64,000 bases of DNA from the NCBI GenBank assembly GCA_004554585.1, contig SFLH01000001.1, positions 62,001 to 126,000 on the forward strand. The letters are read 5' to 3'. The DNA comes from Clostridiales bacterium. GTDB lineage: Bacteria; Bacillota; Clostridia; Oscillospirales; Oscillospiraceae. The position numbers were made by a program, and so were the translations under genes. Below are positions 16,339 to 24,289 of this stretch, one piece after another (position 1 is the stretch's first letter; the number at the start of each line of letters is the position of its first letter). The notes under the pieces are model-generated. The model did no database searches. It saw nothing but the letters and a program-made list of their open reading frames with translations, and had not been told where the DNA came from.

Positions 16339-17094
16339 TCAAAAACCCAGGCATTCCCCCACCAAAATCACGTGGTAGTCGGCCCGCATGGGGCGCTTGT
16401 GGAGGATGGTGGTCACGTTGCAGATCCGGTCCGGAGCCCCGCAGCTGGGGCAGGTGCCCTGCTTAACACAGGCACATTCCCGGTGGTATTTCAAGTTGTT
16501 CATGGGGGCAGCGATGAAGGAGATGCGCTCCCGAGCAGCCCGCTCGTCGGGGACCAGCTTGTTCACCCCCGCCACCACCACGATCCGATCGGGGCCGTAA
16601 ATGCCCCCCACCACCCGGCTGCCCACGCCATCCACGTTCACCAGTTCCCCGGTCATGGTCACGGCGTTGGCCCCCAGGAGGAAGACGTCGGCTGTGAGAT
16701 AGGCGGCCAGAATGGCCCGGGCCAGGTCCCGGCTGGGGGCCCGATAGTGGCCGGGCGGGTCCAGATCGTAGCTGGTGCCGCTCATGGCCGCCTGGCCGGG
16801 GATGGCTTGGCAGCCCCGGTCCGCCAGGGCCTGGTCCAGTTCCAGGGCGTAGATGGTGTGGGAGTCCCCCACCCCCACCCGGGCGCCGGGGGGAATCAGG
16901 GACAGCACCGCCTGGGCCGCCTCCTGGCGGCTGGGGCAGTACTGGGCGGCAAAGCCGTTCCTCTCCAGCGCTTTCACCGCTGCGGCCCCCTTGGCCGCGT
17001 AAAACCGGCGGCGGATGTCCTCCTCATCCCGGCGGCTGTCCGCCACCCGGACGGGCCAGGCGGCCAGCAGGGCGTCCAGTTCCTTGTTCTCCAT
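16339..17094 (-). CDS. LUD domain protein (lactate utilization-like)
   Basis: This 251-residue protein is a stand-alone LUD (LutB/LutC-type) domain protein. Visible features are VGVGDSHTIYAL, the core MTGELVNVDGVGSRVVGGIYGP and a C-terminal Cys group (CACVKQGTCPSCGAPDRIC) that could bind a metal or cluster. The LutA and LutB partners of lactate oxidation are absent, so its job may differ. An AAAGGAG site fixes the start at 17094. It lies after the terminator of the U32 operon and may depend on readthrough. Confidence 0.8.
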   Translation of the reverse strand: MENKELDALLAAWPVRVADSRRDEEDIRRRFYAAKGAAAVKALERNGFAAQYCPSRQEAAQAVLSLIPPGARVGVGDSHTIYALELDQALADRGCQAIPGQAAMSGTSYDLDPPGHYRAPSRDLARAILAAYLTADVFLLGANAVTMTGELVNVDGVGSRVVGGIYGPDRIVVVAGVNKLVPDERAARERISFIAAPMNNLKYHRECACVKQGTCPSCGAPDRICNVTTILHKRPMRADYHVILVGECLGF

Positions 17095-17127
17095 GGTCTG
17101 CTCCTTTCTCCGCCGGTTCCGGCGGAC

Positions 17128-17162
17128 CAAAAATACCGGCCCACCCCATCCGGGGTGGGCCG
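17128..17162 (-). terminator. Terminator of the wecG-to-U32 operon
   Basis: On the minus strand a stem (GGCCCACCCC / GGGGTGGGCC) with a short loop is followed by GGTATTTTTGG, 12 bases beyond the U32 gene stop. Confidence 0.8.
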
Positions 17163-17173
17163 CGGTCGTTGTG

Positions 17174-18397
17174 TTACGAATTTTCCCGGCAGGCCCGCAG
17201 GAAGGACAGCGGGGGGGCGTACCGGGGCAGTTGGATCTGGAAGGTCATCTGGGGATGCCGGGGCTCCACCAGAGCCTCCCCGTTCTCGTCGGCCATCAAG
17301 GGGGCGGCGAAGGTCACCGGGGCCACGTCGGGGCCCACCAGCTGGATCTCATCCCCCTGGGCAAACTTGTTGCGCAGGGAGGCGGTGGCCAGGCCGTTCT
17401 CGTCGCAGGACTGGATCACCGCCAGCACCTGCCAGTCCCGGATGTACCGGGCGTCCTGGGTGAACTGCCCTGGCTGGCCGTAGAAGAAGCCGGTGGAGTA
17501 GTGGCGGTGACTGACCTTCTCCACCTCATCCCGCCACACCGGGTCCAGGGGGACCCCCGCCAGGGCGGCGTCGATGCCATGGCGGTAGGCGCCGGTGACG
17601 ATGGCAGCGTAGTAGGCCGACTTAGCCCGGCCCTCAATCTTCACCGAGTCCACCCCCGCCGCCAGCAAGTCGGGCAGGTGGTCGATCATACACATGTCCC
17701 GGGAGTTCATGATATAGGTCCCCCGGCCGTCCTCTTCGATGGGGAAATACTCCCCCGGCCGCTTTTCCTCCACCAGGGCGTACTGGTAGCGGCAGGGCTG
17801 GGCGCAGGCCCCCCGGTTGGCGTCCCGTCCAGTCATGTAGTTGGACAGCAGACACCGGCCGGAGTAGGACACGCACATGGCCCCGTGGGCAAAGGTCTCG
17901 ATCTCCAGCTCCTTGGGGGTCTTGGCGCGAATTTCCGCGATCTCTTCCAGGGAAAGCTCCCTGGCCAGGATGACCCGGTCGGCCCCCAGGTCGTGCCAGG
18001 CCCGGGCGGACTGGTAGTTGACGATGCTGGCCTGGGTGCTGATGTGGATCTTCACCGAGGGGGCATAGCGTTTGGCCAGGGCCAGCACCCCCACGTCGGC
18101 CAGGATGACGGCGGTGACGCCGCATTCCTCCAGAAAGGACAGCCACTGGGGCAGGCGGGCCACCTCGTCGTTGCGGGGCATGGTGTTGCACGTAACGTGC
18201 AGGTCCACCCCCTGCGCCCGGCAAAGCTGGGCAGCTTTGGCCAGCTCTTCCCGGGAGAAGTTCCCCGCAAAGGAGCGCATGCCAAAGGTGTCCCCCGCCA
18301 GATAGACCGCATCCGCCCCATAGGCCAGAGCCATCTCCAACCGCTCCCAGTCCCCTGCCGGGGACAGTAGTTCCAATTTCTTTCGTGCCATAGTCAT
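17174..18397 (-). CDS. U32 family peptidase-like protein (TrhP/YrrO group)
   Basis: The 407-residue protein carries the U32 signature around EIETFAHGAMCVSYSGRCLLS, with nearby Cys (GACAQPC) that often help bind an iron-sulfur cluster. It opens with ELLSPAGDWERLEMALAYGADAVYLAG, as in TrhP and RlhA. Characterised members hydroxylate tRNA or rRNA using prephenate-dependent chemistry rather than acting as proteases, so an RNA modification role is likely. Its ATG lies two bases after the mltG stop without a good ribosome binding site, implying translational coupling. Confidence 0.83.
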   Translation of the reverse strand: MTMARKKLELLSPAGDWERLEMALAYGADAVYLAGDTFGMRSFAGNFSREELAKAAQLCRAQGVDLHVTCNTMPRNDEVARLPQWLSFLEECGVTAVILADVGVLALAKRYAPSVKIHISTQASIVNYQSARAWHDLGADRVILARELSLEEIAEIRAKTPKELEIETFAHGAMCVSYSGRCLLSNYMTGRDANRGACAQPCRYQYALVEEKRPGEYFPIEEDGRGTYIMNSRDMCMIDHLPDLLAAGVDSVKIEGRAKSAYYAAIVTGAYRHGIDAALAGVPLDPVWRDEVEKVSHRHYSTGFFYGQPGQFTQDARYIRDWQVLAVIQSCDENGLATASLRNKFAQGDEIQLVGPDVAPVTFAAPLMADENGEALVEPRHPQMTFQIQLPRYAPPLSFLRACRENS

Positions 18398-18399
18398 CT

Positions 18400-19503
18400 T
18401 CAGCTGTTGAGGAAGGCCTGGTGCTCGCTGTAGGTGCTGAAGAAGTGGTGCAGATCGTCGTCGCCCAGGGCATAGTAATAGTAGTTGGTGCTCTCGGGAT
18501 TCAGGGCGGCCATGATGGACTCCATACCGGGGTTGGCGATGGGTCCAGGGGGCAGGCCCTTGTTCAGATAGGTGTTATAGGGGCTGTCCACGGTCTGGTA
18601 ATCCTCCTCGCTGACGATCTCTCCCTCGGGCAGAACGTACTGGATGGTGGCGTCGATCTGGAGGTAGCCGTTGGTGCCGCCGCCGGGATTGTTCAGACGG
18701 TTGTAGATGACCGAGGCAATCTTGGCCCGGTCGGTGCCGTCGGTCTCCTTTTCGATCATGGAGGCGATGGTGAGTATCTCGTTGATGGAGTAGCCCGTAT
18801 CCAGAATCTGCTGGCGAATGCTGTCAGTGACCTTGGCGTCAAAGTTCACCAGCATCTTGTTGATGACATACTTGGGATCCTCGCCCATGTAGAACTCATA
18901 GGTGTCGGGGAAGAGGTAGCCCTCCAGCCGGTTGGGATCTCCCAGGGGGATATCCTGCAGGAAGGAGAAGGCATAGTCGTGGTTGGCGGCCATGTCGTTG
19001 AGCTTCTCCACCGTGGAGACCCCTTGCTCCTCCAGCATCTGGAAGGTCTGTTTGACCGTCAAGCCTTCCGGGATGGTCACTGTCACCGCCTTGCGGTTGG
19101 CCGAGCTGGCGCCAAGGCTGTTGATAATGGCCCGGTAGTCCATGTCCGAGTCCAGGACATAGGTACCCTGAGCGATCTTGTCCGTAGAGCCAGAGAAGAC
19201 GCAGAAGAGGGTAAAGAGCCCCTTATAATTGATGATGTCGTTGTCCTTGAGCTGGTCCACCACGCTGCCAAAGTCGTTCTCGTCCTCCACCACGATGGTG
19301 GCGGTGGTGTTTTCTTTGTTCAGAGCCAGCATGTCGTTGGCCAGCGACCAGCCCACGGCGGCCAAGACCATCGAGATGGCACAGACCGTGACGATGTAGA
19401 CCATGGAGCTGGACATAGAGGAGCGTTTCTTTTTCTTCCGGCTCTGGGTGGTTCCCCGGCGCTCGGGCTCCTCCGGCCGTCGTTTTCTGGTGTCGCGTTG
19501 CAT
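18400..19503 (-). CDS. mltG: Endolytic transglycosylase MltG
   Basis: This 367-residue membrane protein cleaves nascent glycan strands and so sets peptidoglycan chain length. A basic cytoplasmic N-terminus (KRRPEEPERRGTTQSRKKKKR) precedes one membrane helix (about 36-58). A LysM-like segment and the YceG catalytic domain follow, with the catalytic Glu in TIASMIEKET. The closing motif LPPGPIANPGMESIMAALNP is diagnostic. The start at 19503 is set by a GAGGAGGCAGG site, and the long upstream open frame is spurious. Confidence 0.93.
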   Translation of the reverse strand: MQRDTRKRRPEEPERRGTTQSRKKKKRSSMSSSMVYIVTVCAISMVLAAVGWSLANDMLALNKENTTATIVVEDENDFGSVVDQLKDNDIINYKGLFTLFCVFSGSTDKIAQGTYVLDSDMDYRAIINSLGASSANRKAVTVTIPEGLTVKQTFQMLEEQGVSTVEKLNDMAANHDYAFSFLQDIPLGDPNRLEGYLFPDTYEFYMGEDPKYVINKMLVNFDAKVTDSIRQQILDTGYSINEILTIASMIEKETDGTDRAKIASVIYNRLNNPGGGTNGYLQIDATIQYVLPEGEIVSEEDYQTVDSPYNTYLNKGLPPGPIANPGMESIMAALNPESTNYYYYALGDDDLHHFFSTYSEHQAFLNS

Positions 19504-19547
19504 ATCCTGCCTCCTCATGGCGGGGCAGCGCCCCGCAGGTTGGTGAT

Positions 19548-20138
19548 TTATTCGATGGGTTGGGTCATGGGCCAGACCTGGCCCTCCTCCGTCAGCACGA
19601 TCCGCACCCAGGCGTCCAAGGGTTCCCGGGGGAGGTTGACCTGGAAGAAGTCCTCCCGGCACAGGCCGATGGTAACCCCTTCGTAGTCTTCCAGATAGCG
19701 GTCATAATAGCCGCCCCCCTGGCCCAACCGGTTGCCCCGGCTGTCAAAGCACAGGCCAGGCACCAGGATCAGGTCCATCTTCTCCCGCTCCAAGGCCGGA
19801 CAGTGGTCTCCTGGCGCAGGGATGCCATAGGCGTCAGGGGCCAAGTCGTCCAGGCTGGTGATGACCCGAGCCTCCATCTGGTGATCTTCCAGACATTTGG
19901 GCAGGCAGACAGTCTTGCCCTGGTCCAGCAGGGTCTGGATCAGGCCCTTGGTCTCGATCTCCTGGCCCACGCCGTAGTAGAGCAGAACGGTTTTAGCCTC
20001 AGCCAGCTTGGGATGCTCCAGAAAGCGCTGGATCAGTTCCCCGTCCGACCAGGTCTTCTCCTGCTGGCTCAGCTCCGCCAGGGCTTGGCGCATCTGCTGG
20101 CGCAGGATCTTCTTCACTTCGGCAACTTCTTTTCCCAT
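19548..20138 (-). CDS. 5-formyltetrahydrofolate cyclo-ligase
   Basis: The 196-residue enzyme uses ATP to convert 5-formyl-THF to methenyl-THF, returning this folate to the active pool. The defining motif is VPGLCFDSRGNRLGQGGGYYDRYL (about 128-151), with a basic N-terminal segment KKILRQQMRQAL. The length is typical. It sits between tmk and mltG, 7 bases after the tmk stop with an AAAGGAG site, inside a five-gene operon. Together with ThyA and DHFR at the left end it shows active folate turnover. Confidence 0.92.
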   Translation of the reverse strand: MGKEVAEVKKILRQQMRQALAELSQQEKTWSDGELIQRFLEHPKLAEAKTVLLYYGVGQEIETKGLIQTLLDQGKTVCLPKCLEDHQMEARVITSLDDLAPDAYGIPAPGDHCPALEREKMDLILVPGLCFDSRGNRLGQGGGYYDRYLEDYEGVTIGLCREDFFQVNLPREPLDAWVRIVLTEEGQVWPMTQPIE

Positions 20139-20144
20139 AGTGTC

Positions 20145-20828
20145 TTACTCCTTTGTTTCCAACAGGGGCAGGGCCGCCTGCCAGATCTCTCGGTGGATCT
20201 CCTCGATCCCCCGCAGCTGCCCTGCCTGGTCCAGGCAGGGAATCCGCCGCCAGCCGTACTGGCCGGCCGCCTGCTGGGCAGTCTGCCGGCACAGGGCCAG
20301 ATAGGCGGTGTCGGTCTCATGGATGTCGCCCTGGGTGTGGGTGGCCGCCTCCCGCTGGCGGAGCATGGCCACCGCCTGGTCCGTGGGCATGTCCAGGTAG
20401 AGGACCAGGTCGGGTTCCGGCAGACCCAAGCGGCGGTACTCAAAGTCAAACAGCCACTGGAAGAACCCCTCCCGCTCCTGGGGAGAGACCTTGCTGGCCT
20501 GGTGAACCGCGTTGGAGGTGGTGTAGCGGTCGGCCAGCACCAGGCCGCCACTCTCATACCATCCCTGCCAGACTTTTTTCCAAGAGGCGTAGCGGTCCAC
20601 GGCGAAGAAAGTGGAGGCGGCATAGGCGTTCACATCCTCTGGCCGGCTACCGAACTCTCCCCCCAGGTACATCCGCAGCAGAGCGGAGGACTCCTCCTGG
20701 TACTGGGGGAAGATCAGCCGCCGGAAGGGGATGCCCTCTTTCTGGGCCCGCTGGCACAGGCGGGCAAACTGGGTGGATTTTCCCGACCCGTCGGTGCCCT
20801 CCAACACAATCAAACGTCCCCGCTTCAT
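20145..20828 (-). CDS. tmk: Thymidylate kinase
   Basis: The 227-residue P-loop kinase phosphorylates dTMP to dTDP. The Walker A is EGTDGSGKST near the N-terminus. The DR(Y/H) motif appears as LADRYTTSNAVHQASK, and the lid region includes LRQREAATHTQGD. The start at 20828 overlaps the wecG stop as ATGA. The frame stays open far upstream but homologues start here. It follows naturally from ThyA in dTTP synthesis, though the genes are unlinked. Confidence 0.92.
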   Translation of the reverse strand: MKRGRLIVLEGTDGSGKSTQFARLCQRAQKEGIPFRRLIFPQYQEESSALLRMYLGGEFGSRPEDVNAYAASTFFAVDRYASWKKVWQGWYESGGLVLADRYTTSNAVHQASKVSPQEREGFFQWLFDFEYRRLGLPEPDLVLYLDMPTDQAVAMLRQREAATHTQGDIHETDTAYLALCRQTAQQAAGQYGWRRIPCLDQAGQLRGIEEIHREIWQAALPLLETKE

Positions 20829-21559
20829 GCCTTCTCCCGCCTTCCCTTCTCCCGGGCGGCGGAGACCAGAAACAGGGGGAGCTTGGCCATCCGGCCCAGC
20901 CGGCTGGGCTGGTGGAGCAGACGGTAGCACCACTCCAGCCCCAACTTCTGCCAAGCCTGGGGAGCCCGCTTCACGTTTCCAGCGAACACATCCAGCACGC
21001 CGCCCAGGCCGGCCATCAGATGGGCGCCAGTCTCCGGGCCGAAGCGGGCCATCCACAGCTCCTGCTTAGGGGCCCCCAAACAGACGAAGACCACATCGGG
21101 CTGGGCCTGGCGGATGGTCTGGACCACAGCGGCATCGTCGGTAAAATACCCGTGATGGGTGCCGCACAGGCACAGGCCGGGGTACTGCTCGCACAGCCGC
21201 TGCCCGGCCTGCTCCGCCACCCCAGGCTTGGCCCCCAGCAGGAACAACCGACCGCCGGTCTGAGCCATCCGGGTCAGCAGGCCGGCGGCAAAGTCGATCC
21301 CCGGCACCCGCTCTTTCAGCGGCGTGCCCAGGATGCGCCCGGCATGGATCACCCCGATGCCGTCGGGCAGGACCAGGGCAGCCTGGTTGATCACCCGCTG
21401 GTAATCCGGCGACTGCCGGGCCATATTTACGATCTCAGGATTGGGGGTGACCACGTAGGAGAAATCCGGTCCCGCCGCCAAGGTCTCCCCAACGGCCACC
21501 GCCTCCTCCAGGGTCAGGTCGTCAAACCCCACCCCCATGATTTCTTTTCGCACGCGCAT
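20825..21559 (-). CDS. WecG/TagA/CpsF family glycosyltransferase
   Basis: The 244-residue protein belongs to the GT26 family. Members add N-acetylmannosamine-type sugars to undecaprenyl-linked GlcNAc in teichoic acid or enterobacterial polymer synthesis at the membrane face. Signatures include TPNPEIVNMAR (about 38-48), LPDGIGVIHAGRILG (about 64-78), the FLLGAKPGVAE loop and VFVCLGAPKQELWMA (about 158-172). It is the first gene of the operon and translationally coupled to tmk. The acceptor polymer is unknown. Confidence 0.9.
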   Translation of the reverse strand: MRVRKEIMGVGFDDLTLEEAVAVGETLAAGPDFSYVVTPNPEIVNMARQSPDYQRVINQAALVLPDGIGVIHAGRILGTPLKERVPGIDFAAGLLTRMAQTGGRLFLLGAKPGVAEQAGQRLCEQYPGLCLCGTHHGYFTDDAAVVQTIRQAQPDVVFVCLGAPKQELWMARFGPETGAHLMAGLGGVLDVFAGNVKRAPQAWQKLGLEWCYRLLHQPSRLGRMAKLPLFLVSAAREKGRREKA

Positions 21560-21617
21560 GCATCTCCCATGCGCTTCCCCCGCCCCCGCAGGGCAGGAGA
21601 AGCATATAATCCGTGTT

Positions 21618-21646
21618 ATTGTAGCACAAACGGTCCTGTTTGTCCA
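21618..21646 (-). promoter_or_regulatory. Promoter of the wecG-tmk-FTHF ligase-mltG-U32 operon
   Basis: TGGACA (21641-21646) and TACAAT (21618-21623) are separated by 17 bases on the minus strand, giving a start near 21611 and a leader of about 50 nt. Confidence 0.65.
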
Positions 21647-21691
21647 TCTTTTGCCGAAAGGCGCCGGTTTGTGGGGAGGGACGGGGCCCCC

Positions 21692-22381
21692 TCACCACCA
21701 GGGGCGGGCCCGTTCGGTCCATCCCTTCTCCTGCCAGTAGGCCCGGTCGGCCTCGTTCCAGCCCCGCCGCTGCAGCTGCCGTGCCAGGGAGAAAAAGGCC
21801 CTGGTCTTCCAGCCAGGCCGCACCTTGCCAACCTTCCTCTCCACCTGGCGGGCCAGGGCGGTCAGGTCCTTTTGGATGCGCTGTTTGCGCCGGGGGGTGA
21901 TCTCCCCCCAAGAAGTGGCCCGGACGTTGGCCCCATAACAGTAGGTTTTGCCCACTCCCCAAAAGAAGGTGCTGTCGGCCAGGTCCTGGTTGGTCCGTCT
22001 GGTGCCCGCTCCGGCAGCCGAGGACAGGCAGACCGCCTGCTTGGTAAACATGCTCTCCTGGGGACGGTGGATCATCCACCGCCAGCCGTAATGGTCCAGC
22101 AGGGCTTTCATGGGTCCAGTGGCGTGGTAAACATAGACGGGGCTGGCCAGGACGATCACGTCGGCCTCATCCAGAGCCTGGGTGATGGGCCGGAGGGCCG
22201 CGGCGTGGGGGCAGAGGTCCTCTGACTGGGTGAAGCACCGGGTGCAGCCCACGCAGAAGGCGCCGAAATCCCGGGGCAGGAAAAATTCCGTCACCTGACC
22301 CCCCAGCTGACGGCAGAAGAACTGGGCCATGTGGTACGTGGAGCCTTTGTGGCTCTGTCCATGGAGCACGGTAATTTTCAT
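21692..22381 (-). CDS. NAD(P)H-dependent FMN reductase / flavodoxin-like protein
   Basis: The 229-residue protein opens with a flavodoxin-fold FMN-binding segment (MKITVLHGQSHKGSTYHMAQ). A Cys group CVGCTRCFTQSEDLCPH follows near residue 46, seen in NADPH-dependent FMN reductases of anaerobes (iron-sulfur flavoprotein-like). The middle has the flavin loop ASPVYVYHATGPMKALLDHYGW. The C-terminal part is basic. An AAAGGAGAGG site fixes the start. It is divergent from a GNAT gene. Its electron acceptor is unknown. Confidence 0.8.
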   Translation of the reverse strand: MKITVLHGQSHKGSTYHMAQFFCRQLGGQVTEFFLPRDFGAFCVGCTRCFTQSEDLCPHAAALRPITQALDEADVIVLASPVYVYHATGPMKALLDHYGWRWMIHRPQESMFTKQAVCLSSAAGAGTRRTNQDLADSTFFWGVGKTYCYGANVRATSWGEITPRRKQRIQKDLTALARQVERKVGKVRPGWKTRAFFSLARQLQRRGWNEADRAYWQEKGWTERARPWW

Positions 22382-22470
22382 TGCTGCCTCTCCTTTCAGT
22401 CCCGTGGGACGCCTCAGTTTAGCACATTCCCTCTGGCCCTTCCCGTCAAAGAAAGGGCGGACGGCGGCCG

Positions 22471-22499
22471 TTGAAAAAAGGCCGGGAGGATGGTACAAT
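22471..22499 (+). promoter_or_regulatory. Promoter of the GNAT gene
   Basis: TTGAAA (22471-22476) and TACAAT (22494-22499) are spaced by 17 bases, with a predicted start near 22506 and a 28-nt leader. Confidence 0.65.
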
Positions 22500-22533
22500 C
22501 GGAGGTAAGTACAGAGAAAGAGAGGACGCGCCC

Positions 22534-23055
22534 ATGTTTCGAAAAGCGTTGCCCGGCGATCTGGCGCAGATCGCCGCCATCTACGACCGCATCCACACCG
22601 AGGAGGAGGCCGGCCGGTCCACCGTGGGCTGGGTCCGGGCGATCTACCCCACGGAACAGACGGCAGCCGCCGCCATCCAGGCCGGGGATATGTTCGTGGC
22701 CGAGGAGGACGGGACCATCGTAGCCGCCGCCAAGATCAACCAGGAGCAGGTGCCCGAGTACGACCAGGCCGCCTGGACCGTGGACGCGCCACCGGAAGAA
22801 GTGATGGTCCTGCACACCCTGGTGGTGGATCCCCAGGCCAAAGGGCGGGGACGGGGCACCCGGTTTGTGGCTTTCTACGAGGACTATGCCCGGACCCACG
22901 GCTGCCGCTGCCTGCGCATGGACACCAACGAGCGCAACGCCGCCGCCCGGGCCCTGTACAAGGGGCTGGGATACACTGAGGTCTCCGTCGTCCCCTGCTC
23001 CTTCAACGGCATTCCTGGGGTAAATCTGGTCTGTCTGGAGAAGATTCTGCCCTGA
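22534..23055 (+). CDS. GNAT family N-acetyltransferase
   Basis: The 173-residue protein has the GNAT fold. Motif A with the acetyl-CoA pyrophosphate loop is VVDPQAKGRGRGTRFV (about 93-108), and motif B is DTNERNAAARALYKGLGY (about 130-147). The substrate cannot be told. The small size and lack of a partner suggest a small-molecule or amino acid acetyltransferase. The start at 22534 has an AGAGAGGA site, and an earlier in-frame ATG would lie inside the promoter. Confidence 0.85.
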   Translation: MFRKALPGDLAQIAAIYDRIHTEEEAGRSTVGWVRAIYPTEQTAAAAIQAGDMFVAEEDGTIVAAAKINQEQVPEYDQAAWTVDAPPEEVMVLHTLVVDPQAKGRGRGTRFVAFYEDYARTHGCRCLRMDTNERNAAARALYKGLGYTEVSVVPCSFNGIPGVNLVCLEKILP

Positions 23056-23095
23056 TTCCCCTTTCCAGTCTGCCCCAACAACCTAAAATTGCCCA

Positions 23096-23126
23096 TAAAA
23101 AAGATCCCCGAGGGGATCTTTTTTGT
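23096..23126. terminator. Bidirectional intrinsic terminator
   Basis: AAAAAAGATCCCC pairs with GGGGATCTTTTTT around a tiny loop. It serves the GNAT gene on the plus strand and asparaginase on the minus strand. Confidence 0.88.
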
Positions 23127-23197
23127 GTCCAAAAAACGCCGGCCCTGGGGAAGGCCGCCGCTCTGCCCTCCGGGCAGCGAAAATTTCTCCGTCAAGT

Positions 23198-24199
23198 TCA
23201 GTCCGGCCGGCCCAGGATGTCCTGGGCCACGGGGGTATAGAACAGCCGGCCCACTTCCCCGCTGTCCCGGCTCTGGGCCAGGGCCCACATGAGTTTGGCC
23301 ACAGCTGCCTCGGTGGTCATGTCGTAGCACTCCAGCACCCCCAGGTCGGTTTTCAGCCGGTGCCCCACGTGGTACACCGCCAGGTCGCTCCCCTCGTTCT
23401 GCACTTGGGTGGTCACCACCACCACCTTTCCCTGGTCCACCGCCTGACGGAGCAGGGGATAGAAACTCCCCTCGTCCCCGGCGGGCACGCCGCCCACGCC
23501 GAAGCTCTCCACCAGCACCCCGTCGCTCTCGGCCAGGGCAAAGGCCAGGTAGTCCGGCGGCAGGCCGGGGATGAGTTTGACCAGGGAGACCCGTTGGTTC
23601 AGCCCATGGTAAAACCGGGGCGTCGGTCCGGCTGGAAGCTGGATGTAAGGCACCAGCCGCCCCTCCTGAATCACCCCCAGGACGGGGTAGTTGATGCTGG
23701 AGAAGGCCCCGTAACTCTTGGAATAGGTCTTCCGGGCCCGGGTGCCCAGGATCACCGCCCCGCCAAAAACCACCGTCACCCCTGCCAGCCGGCCGTCGCA
23801 GGCCACGGTGAAGGCGTCCAAGAGGTTGGTCTTGGAGTCGGTGATGTCCACATGGATGGGCTTCTGGCTGCCGGTAAGGACGATGGGCTTGGGGCTGTTT
23901 TGGATGAGATAGCTCAGAGCCGCGGCGGTGTAGGCCATGGTGTCCGTGCCGTGGCAGATGACAAAGCCGTCGTAGGCGGCATACCCTTTCTCCACCGCCC
24001 GGGCAATGGCCAGCCAGTGGTCGGGGGTCATGTTGGTGGAGTCAATGTTGCACACCTGAACGCAGTCCACCTGGCACAGCTTCCTGACACCGGGCACGTA
24101 GTCCAAAAAGGCCTCCCCCGTCAAGCCAGGGGCCAGGCCAGCCTCGGTCATCTCCGAGGCGATGGTGCCGCCGGTGCCAATCATAAGAATCTTTTTCAT
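23198..24199 (-). CDS. L-asparaginase (type I/II family)
   Basis: The 333-residue enzyme hydrolyses asparagine to aspartate and ammonia. The first catalytic Thr lies in GTGGTIAS (about residues 7-14) and the second in CHGTDTMAYTAAAL (about 80-93). The VLTGSQKP motif follows. No signal peptide is seen, so it is cytoplasmic, suggesting asparagine use for nitrogen rather than scavenging outside. An AAAGGGAGGAAG site marks the start at 24199. It lies 90 bases after the beta-CASP gene and may share its transcript. Confidence 0.92.
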   Translation of the reverse strand: MKKILMIGTGGTIASEMTEAGLAPGLTGEAFLDYVPGVRKLCQVDCVQVCNIDSTNMTPDHWLAIARAVEKGYAAYDGFVICHGTDTMAYTAAALSYLIQNSPKPIVLTGSQKPIHVDITDSKTNLLDAFTVACDGRLAGVTVVFGGAVILGTRARKTYSKSYGAFSSINYPVLGVIQEGRLVPYIQLPAGPTPRFYHGLNQRVSLVKLIPGLPPDYLAFALAESDGVLVESFGVGGVPAGDEGSFYPLLRQAVDQGKVVVVTTQVQNEGSDLAVYHVGHRLKTDLGVLECYDMTTEAAVAKLMWALAQSRDSGEVGRLFYTPVAQDILGRPD

Positions 24200-24289
24200 G
24201 GGCGCTTCCTCCCTTTCCAGGATAATCGAAAGGACGGGCCGTTCCCCCAGGGGGAGCGGCCCGCCCGTCGGTTGGTCCATAAGGTGCGT

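Noticed and set aside
17111..17125. Small GCCGG/CCGGC stem before the LUD gene as a regulatory element
   Set aside because: Too short and adjacent to the ribosome binding site only by chance as far as can be seen. No supporting signal.
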